Shown: positions 6,401-11,097 of the stretch, piece by piece
Position numbering within the stretch: position 1 is the first letter of the stretch
How the letters are laid out: each line of letters begins with the position of its first letter
Source of the DNA: Oscillospiraceae bacterium
GTDB lineage: Bacteria > Bacillota_A > Clostridia > Oscillospirales > JAAYXM01
Direction of reading: 5' to 3'
Assembly: GCA_017408185.1 (NCBI GenBank)
Contig: JAFQVE010000508.1
Location: 1-11,097, forward strand
DNA length: 11,097 bases
Notes under the pieces: generated by a model
The model's database searches: none
What the model was told of the DNA's origin: nothing
Seen by the model: only the letters and a program-made list of their open reading frames with translations
Position numbers and translations under genes: made by a program

Positions 6401-9400
6401 TACCTTTCTCTTGAATATGTTGAGGGTATCGGTGGCATGGACGAGATTATTCTTTCTGCTGAGAAAACAAATCTCGCAGTGGGCGAGACATCGACGCTTT
6501 TGGCAAGCGTTATTATGCAGGGCGGCAGGGAGTATAAATTCGGAAACAACCACGCAGGGAAAAAAGACGATGCCGCAAATCTCACACTCGTAAGCTCCGA
6601 TACCGCTGTTGCTTCGATAAAGAATGGTATTATCACTGCCGTTTCTCCGGGAAAGGCAACAATAACGGCTACGGCAATCATTGGAGAAGACACGATAACA
6701 GAAACACTTGATATAACGGTTAATGAAGAAACGCTCTCGTATTTTGAACTTGAGTATAATGCTTTTGATATTCACGTCGGTTCAAAAGAATCGGTTGCGG
6801 TGAACGCATATCTCACAAGCGGTGAGCCGGTTTCAAACGCTGACCTTAAAATCTCCTACGCTACCGTTGATAAAACTGTTGCAGTATACGAGAGCGGAGG
6901 CTTGAATGGATTAAAGCTTGGAGAAACAGAAATGACTGTAACCGTCACGCTTGGAAGCGTAACGCTCGATAAAACAGTTCCGGTAAGAGTTATTGCTGAC
7001 GGCTTTGCAAGCGTTGTTGTCGATGCGGTATCGCAGGTAATCAAAACCGACGGAGAGGGCACGAATATTGTTGTAAAGGCATATGACAATAAGGGCGAAG
7101 AGCTTGATATATCAAATGCTGAGATTACATACAAAAGCTCGGATGAAAGCATTGTCTCCGTTGATGGTACGGGTTGGGTAACCCCTGTTTCCGAGGGCGT
7201 TGCAGAGATAACGGCAACTGTTGTGCTTGACGGAACAGCTCACAGTGCCTCTGTCTCTGTCTCCGCCCGTTCCGGCAAGGTGAAGTCTACCTATTACACA
7301 GCAGAAAGAGTGGCGAATGCGCGTGAGAATATACAGAAGTATGAGTGGGCGCGCGATACTGCCGAGGCGGCGATTGAAGAAGCGGATAAATACCTGCCGT
7401 ATTATGATTACATATATAATATGATACCGGCACATACGCTTCCTCGTGCGTTTGACCTCGTTGAAACCGAGGATCCGCTTATCTGGCGCTGCTTCTATTG
7501 CGGTATTGACCTTAACTATAAGTATGGTAAGTATGCATGGAAGATAGATGCAATAGCACGTCCGTGGAAGATACAGTGTCCGGATTGTAAGCGCCTTTTC
7601 CCGAGTAATGACTTCGGCGCATACTACGAGCGCGGTTTGGATGAACACGGCGAGTTTGACTATACCCTCGCAAGAGAAGAAAACGGTATTCTCTGCGGAC
7701 GCGGTTACCGTGATGCAAGCGGGAAGTATATAGTACATGACTGGGCAAAGGATAACCCGTACGGTTACGGCGACCCGAAGGGTAACCTTTATAACGAAAC
7801 ATATGAAGAGCTTCATGCTGCAGGTGCGGTAGATCCGTTCTACGGCGATAAGATAACCCAGGGCTGGGGCGATTTCAAAATCGGCGGCGAGTCCGGCGTT
7901 CCGAATACCGGATATTTCTGGGGCGTTGACGATGGATTTGGTTATGATACCGGACGTTACAACGACAAAGAGGGAACGGCGGTTAAAAACGTTCATCGTT
8001 ATATCGCAGTTTTTGCGCACGACGGCTTATGGTATGGCAGTGGGTCGGTGAACCCGGCAGTGATTCGCTATGCGCTTAATGCATTCCGCGAAGCATACGT
8101 ATATACCGGAGATAAGAAATACGGTATTGCAGGAGCAATAATTCTTGACCGTATCGCAGACCTCTATCCCGATATGGATTACGGAACCGATTGCCCGAAT
8201 CTCCAGTCCTCGCATGACGGAGGCGGCAATGGTAAGGTTGTAGGTCGTATCTGGGAAAATGCTTTCAATAAGAATCTTACAATGGCATACGATGCATTCT
8301 TTGATGTTTACGATGAGCCGGAGGTTATAAATTATCTGTCTGCAAAGGCAGAACAATGGAAGCTTGATAATAAGAAAATAAATGGTGAGCTTATCCGCCA
8401 GAATGCGGAAAAGAACCTTCTTGAAGAAACCTATAATGCATTGAAAAACGGACAGATAATGGGTAACTTCGGAATGAGGCAGGATACCCTTGCAAAGGCT
8501 GCCGTAATTCTTGACCGTCAGCCTGAAACTCAGGAAATGATTGATTTCATATATCAGACAGGCGTTTCGTCGCAGACATTCTCTTCGGGCGGAAACATGC
8601 GTTCTGCTCTGATAAATCAGATAGACCGTGATGGCTACGGTGACGAGTCATCGATGGGATATCTGCGTAGTTGGAACTCATATTTACTGAGCATGGCACA
8701 TACTCTTGAAGGATATCCGGGTCTTCGTGAGGAGGATGACCTTTTCAAAAATCCTAAGTTTATCAAAATGCTTCTTATGGGTTCGGATTTAATTTTAACG
8801 GGAAATAACACCCCAAATATCGGTGACAACTCCTCGACCTTCGGAGGCGCGGGCTTGCCCGTCTATAGCGATGAGTGGCTTGAAGGTTTCAGGGTTTCGA
8901 AAAATCCGCTTTTTGCTCAGCTTCTCTGGTATGCAAACGGAAACACAGCGGAGGGATTGCATTATGACATATTTACCAAGAATCCCGAATCTCCGCAGGC
9001 GGTGATAGAGGCGGCAATAGAAGAGCATGGCGAGCTTGAGCTTTCCAAAAGCTCGATAGCTACGGGTTATGGCTTTGCAGCGCTCCGTAATGGCGTGATG
9101 TATGAAAAAGTTACAACCCCGACACGAACAAACACCATGCGTGACTGGTGGATGTATTTCGGTGGTGCGGCAACAACTCATAAGCATATGGATGCGCTTA
9201 ATCTCGGTATTGATGCATTCGGTCTGGAAATGGCGCCGGATCTCGGATACTTCTCATCCTCGGGCGGTGCGGGAACCAGCCAGGGCGGTAACTGGATTGA
9301 GAGCACACTTTCACACAATACCGTGCTTGTAAACGATACTCCGCAGGTGAGAATAAAGCAAGCGGGATATCCGTATCACTTTGATGATGCCGGCTCGGTA

Positions 9401-11097
9401 AAGCTTATGGATGTAGATGCCCCGCAAGCATATCCCGGTGTTACAGATACTTATCGCAGAACGGTTGTTTCGATTGATATTGATGATTCTGTTTCCTATG
9501 CACTTGATTTCTTCCGCATTGTCGGTGGTGATGAGCATCTTTACAGCTTCCACACCCAGTCTGAAGAATCTGTGATAGAGGGTGTCGAGATGGTAGCTCA
9601 GCCGAAAGGAACCTATGCCGGAATTGATGTTCCGTTTGGCGAAGATGTTGAGTACACGGCGACTAACGGCTTTAACTGGCTTGCGAATGTTGAACGTGCC
9701 TCCGCACCGGAAACCGGTGAATTTTCGATAGACTTTAAGATAAAAGATTATCAGAAGGTGATTCGGGGAAAACGGAATCTTCACGTGAAGCTCACTCAGC
9801 TTAACGGCTTTGAGATTTTCGAGGTTGCGCGTGCAGACGGACAGCCGGTTCAGCATAAAGTGAATCCGGAATGGACAGATTACCTTCTCGTCCGCCGAAG
9901 CGGAAAAGACCTTGATACGCTCTTTACATCGGTTATTGAACCGTACGAGGATGAGAGCAAGATAAATAAGCTTTCACGTGTTAGTGTAGCAAGAAAAGAC
10001 GGTAAAGCACTGCGTCTTGACGAGCCGGTTGCCGCAATAAGAGTAGAGCTTAAAAACGGACGCACCGACTATGTTGTATATGCAGACGATAATGAGACCG
10101 CGTATGAGGTGACGGATGCGGAAAAGGGAGTAAGCTTTGATTTCTGTGGGTTTGTTGGAGTGTATAGCGTAAATGCTGATGATAGCAGTGATGTTGTAAG
10201 AACATATCTCCATGACGGTAAGACTCTCGGCGAAGCAATACAGAACAAAGATGCCGCCGTAACAGGCGAGGTAGTGAACTTTACAGAAACGCTCGAGTTT
10301 AAGAACTTCATTGAAGTGACCTTGAACGAAAGCATCGACCCGCAAGAGCTTGTTGGAAGAATGATTGTTATCAACAACGACGGCGGTCAGAACGGCTCAT
10401 ATATCATAAAGAGTGCCGAGAAAAAGGGTGACAATGTTCTTATCGGCACGGGAGATGTAACGCTTATCCGCTCACTGACAGCTGATGGTAATGATTATGT
10501 GATGAACATTGCAAAAGGCGATACTTACAGAATCCCGCTTACTTATACAACCGATAATGCGCCGGAGATTGGTGTTTCCGGAACGTTTACAACAAGCGCC
10601 GGAAGCTCGATAAAGATTCCACTTAATGTTACAAGCGATCGTGAGTATACGCTTATCGGAACAAGCCTTCCGCGCGGAATGAGCATTAACGCCGAAGCCG
10701 GAGTTCTCACATGGAAGCCGGATGCTTCACAGGTCGGAGATAACCACGTTGCGGTAACGGTTGACAATGGCGTCCTTTCTGATACCGTCCACTTTGCGGT
10801 GACGGTTTATGGTGCGACGACCGGAGAAACATCAGCAGGCAAAACAGAATCCTCATCAACAGGAAATACCGATACCCCCGCCGGTGTCGGCGGAGGAGGC
10901 GGAGGCGGTGGCGGCGGTGCCGCACCGACCGACAAACCGGAAGATAAAACGAACACCGGTGAAACAGACACAAGCGGTGAAAGCGGAGAAAACGGAGGAA
11001 ACACTGATAACGCGGGCACGGAAAATGGCTCTCTCCGTTTCACAGATCTTGCTAACTGCACATGGGCAGCGGATGCAATAAACGTACTTGCAGCAGA
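3482..11097 (+). CDS. Giant S-layer-anchored polysaccharide lyase, heparinase II/III type (3' end beyond the window)
   Basis: The frame is open for 2538 codons to the window edge; I read it codon by codon and found no stop. Order of parts: signal peptide 1-29 (PAFA cleavage); N-terminal module about 30-230 resembling the upstream protein; Ig-like (Big_2-type) segment 235-324; CBM4/9-like beta-sandwich about 325-530; Ig-like segments about 533-624, 625-717 and 718-818; a second sugar-binding-like beta-sandwich 823-986 (LYMDGKYMGDF, GRHTFTV); Ig-like segments 987-1086, 1087-1177 and 1178-1265; alpha/alpha-toroid of the lyase about 1270-1840; heparinase II/III beta-sandwich about 1860-2230; a small beta domain to about 2360; He_PIG-like domain 2362-2445 (LPRGMSINAEAGVLTWKP); low-complexity linker with ten Gly at 2470-2479; SLH start from 2518 (RFTDL...WAADAINVLAA). 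Candidate active residues are Asn1662, Tyr1727 (in DESSMGY) and His1900; candidate metal ligands are His1902, Asp1920 and His1945 (SHNTV), matching the H-x-H, D-x-G and HN pattern of heparinase II. Four Cys at 1337, 1340, 1366 and 1369 form a CxxC...CxxC zinc-knuckle-like pair. Expected reaction: beta-elimination of a uronic-acid polysaccharide at the cell surface. Family number and substrate are not settled. Confidence 0.95.
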   Translation, partial: MKTKMNRMLSLLLSLALIISLLPVMPAFATGVEQKLEISEIIAKNTSSASESVELAGSALSWQGIQVRRYSSGGTSTHRQFVALKVNVATPGKYNVYFKTNNPTEISIAPAIAIVKYNSAMDSAKNTNAIIETNDNLLGYFNFSAATAGEYAPVTKDGSTDGEKITVELESGDYCVLFAGNLTSHSLNPYAKDADGNVVETTTDDASNNGIKTKQEMYLSGIRIVPEGQPVSEDEVVRLPESITADVGEGVLNVGTSYPVTVTDNNGKTLADGIELSYKSDDEDIATVDNSGILKPLAPGRAKITVTASLGKDKISTEFEVNIIGSNLLSFKKVNHGEFERDIYLTDKSNITDPKRSYWKATKNATTYNYEYTLLSDVVSEITGEKTNIAKFSLAPTGNSNKIRIQSYQGSPTGSSDQRNIVQAEAGKLYEYTGYIKSENTNTLPSATMRAYYYNDLTSNGVTVKSIATSPWAEKSGDQDWTKFTVGALYLNYGYTDVYGLETRMDFTAAECKGVDVLVSHISVHEVALDRAELTVAGEIENLSYGDTIETKLALYSNTGTPITIGAALSGDEIKYTSSNENVVTVDEKTGIVTVVSDGETTISAAVTINGITRNASLPLNIGSVGRVISRAVVSSNKTDFLRGETSRTSYKLFYNDGEEYTGDSTVYYYESENPGIASVSQDGVITAKSAGNTNILLRIEADGNELCGVLPVAVADPFPLERAEIYGDNTVEAGFATRLSVKATHEGGKAANLHACTVAFSLVDEGDAEYLTVNSESGEITGVKEKDGPVNVIVTVTCGESSVESETFPITVTPNSPKSQLIDFRKPGAGYAYNVSMDDYGWEINREKTANIIGTVPTSKLRCYAQAVQAQITEVGKTQNAELAIDVWVNYTGWYDIDFCGVLYYRGANDAALYMDGKYMGDFNFWTDTTENRKNNSLVSLNTMYLTEGRHTFTVRAMSKCPSGSYAYVLPAYLSLEYVEGIGGMDEIILSAEKTNLAVGETSTLLASVIMQGGREYKFGNNHAGKKDDAANLTLVSSDTAVASIKNGIITAVSPGKATITATAIIGEDTITETLDITVNEETLSYFELEYNAFDIHVGSKESVAVNAYLTSGEPVSNADLKISYATVDKTVAVYESGGLNGLKLGETEMTVTVTLGSVTLDKTVPVRVIADGFASVVVDAVSQVIKTDGEGTNIVVKAYDNKGEELDISNAEITYKSSDESIVSVDGTGWVTPVSEGVAEITATVVLDGTAHSASVSVSARSGKVKSTYYTAERVANARENIQKYEWARDTAEAAIEEADKYLPYYDYIYNMIPAHTLPRAFDLVETEDPLIWRCFYCGIDLNYKYGKYAWKIDAIARPWKIQCPDCKRLFPSNDFGAYYERGLDEHGEFDYTLAREENGILCGRGYRDASGKYIVHDWAKDNPYGYGDPKGNLYNETYEELHAAGAVDPFYGDKITQGWGDFKIGGESGVPNTGYFWGVDDGFGYDTGRYNDKEGTAVKNVHRYIAVFAHDGLWYGSGSVNPAVIRYALNAFREAYVYTGDKKYGIAGAIILDRIADLYPDMDYGTDCPNLQSSHDGGGNGKVVGRIWENAFNKNLTMAYDAFFDVYDEPEVINYLSAKAEQWKLDNKKINGELIRQNAEKNLLEETYNALKNGQIMGNFGMRQDTLAKAAVILDRQPETQEMIDFIYQTGVSSQTFSSGGNMRSALINQIDRDGYGDESSMGYLRSWNSYLLSMAHTLEGYPGLREEDDLFKNPKFIKMLLMGSDLILTGNNTPNIGDNSSTFGGAGLPVYSDEWLEGFRVSKNPLFAQLLWYANGNTAEGLHYDIFTKNPESPQAVIEAAIEEHGELELSKSSIATGYGFAALRNGVMYEKVTTPTRTNTMRDWWMYFGGAATTHKHMDALNLGIDAFGLEMAPDLGYFSSSGGAGTSQGGNWIESTLSHNTVLVNDTPQVRIKQAGYPYHFDDAGSVKLMDVDAPQAYPGVTDTYRRTVVSIDIDDSVSYALDFFRIVGGDEHLYSFHTQSEESVIEGVEMVAQPKGTYAGIDVPFGEDVEYTATNGFNWLANVERASAPETGEFSIDFKIKDYQKVIRGKRNLHVKLTQLNGFEIFEVARADGQPVQHKVNPEWTDYLLVRRSGKDLDTLFTSVIEPYEDESKINKLSRVSVARKDGKALRLDEPVAAIRVELKNGRTDYVVYADDNETAYEVTDAEKGVSFDFCGFVGVYSVNADDSSDVVRTYLHDGKTLGEAIQNKDAAVTGEVVNFTETLEFKNFIEVTLNESIDPQELVGRMIVINNDGGQNGSYIIKSAEKKGDNVLIGTGDVTLIRSLTADGNDYVMNIAKGDTYRIPLTYTTDNAPEIGVSGTFTTSAGSSIKIPLNVTSDREYTLIGTSLPRGMSINAEAGVLTWKPDASQVGDNHVAVTVDNGVLSDTVHFAVTVYGATTGETSAGKTESSSTGNTDTPAGVGGGGGGGGGGAAPTDKPEDKTNTGETDTSGESGENGGNTDNAGTENGSLRFTDLANCTWAADAINVLAA
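10889..10918 (+). repeat. Poly-glycine codon run (GGN x10) in the linker of the lyase
   Basis: Ten consecutive GGN codons encode Gly 2470-2479 within a Gly/Ser/Thr/Glu-rich linker that joins the He_PIG-like domain to the SLH region. Mixed third bases (C, A, T) limit slippage somewhat, but length changes by whole codons would keep the frame. It probably serves as a flexible wall-spanning spacer. Confidence 0.85.
11033..11097 (+). other. Start of an S-layer homology (SLH) domain in the lyase, cut by the window edge
   Basis: Residues 2518-2538 read LRF-TDL-...-W-AADAI-NVLAA, the typical opening of an SLH repeat (F-x-D, then W followed by A-x-x-A-I and a Leu-Ala helix). SLH domains usually come in threes and bind pyruvylated secondary cell-wall polymer. 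About 21 residues are visible, so the count of repeats and the true end of the protein are unknown. Confidence 0.8.

Noticed and set aside
7112..8020. 302-residue open frame on the minus strand inside the lyase gene, and several others of 100-180 residues between 5300 and 10400
   Set aside because: They lie antisense to a continuous domain-bearing frame, are rich in Arg, Cys and His, have no recognisable domains and no convincing ribosome binding sites. They are codon-bias shadows.
1..11097. tRNA, rRNA or CRISPR array
   Set aside because: No regularly spaced direct repeats and no recognisable tRNA or rRNA sequence were seen; intergenic space is limited to 1-371, 1416-1660 and 3407-3481.

Overview
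The window is most consistent with a Gram-positive, low-to-moderate GC bacterium of the Clostridia, probably an anaerobic polysaccharide degrader from a gut or similar habitat. This is an inference from strong AGGAGG-type ribosome binding sites, consensus -35/-10 promoters, Sec signal peptides, tandem bacterial Ig-like (Big_2-type) domains, a Listeria/Bacteroides-type (InlB B) repeat and the start of an S-layer homology (SLH) domain. The exact taxon cannot be read from the sequence.

Layout. Bases 1-371 hold no gene I can support. From base 51 onward they are packed with inverted repeats and hairpins, ending in a terminator at 323-369 that abuts the stop codon of the first gene. Bases 372-1415 (minus strand) encode an AraC-family regulator with an N-terminal cupin-like sensor domain and a C-terminal double helix-turn-helix. 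Bases 1416-1660 are a divergent control region: the regulator has a perfect TTGACA/TATAAT promoter, and the plus-strand genes have a weaker extended -10 promoter. Bases 1661-3406 encode a 581-residue secreted protein with no recognisable enzyme domain. After a 75-base gap with a terminator-like hairpin, an open frame begins at 3482 and runs with no stop to the window edge at 11097, giving 2538 codons of a still incomplete giant protein.

The giant protein carries a signal peptide, an N-terminal module shared with the 581-residue neighbour, seven Ig-like segments interrupted by two carbohydrate-binding-like beta-sandwich segments, a heparinase II/III-type polysaccharide lyase core with a nearly complete set of expected active-site and metal-site residues, a putative-Ig (He_PIG-like) domain, a Gly/Ser/Thr-rich linker and the beginning of an SLH domain. 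It is best read as a cell-surface, S-layer-anchored lyase acting on a uronic-acid-containing polysaccharide. Substrate (glycosaminoglycan, alginate-like or other) cannot be settled here.

How the parts may work together (inference): the cupin-AraC protein senses a breakdown product or related small molecule and activates the divergent two-gene unit. The small secreted protein and the surface lyase are paired through their shared N-terminal module and may bind the same glycan or each other. No transporter or intracellular glycosidase lies within the window, so the rest of the pathway is either downstream or elsewhere.
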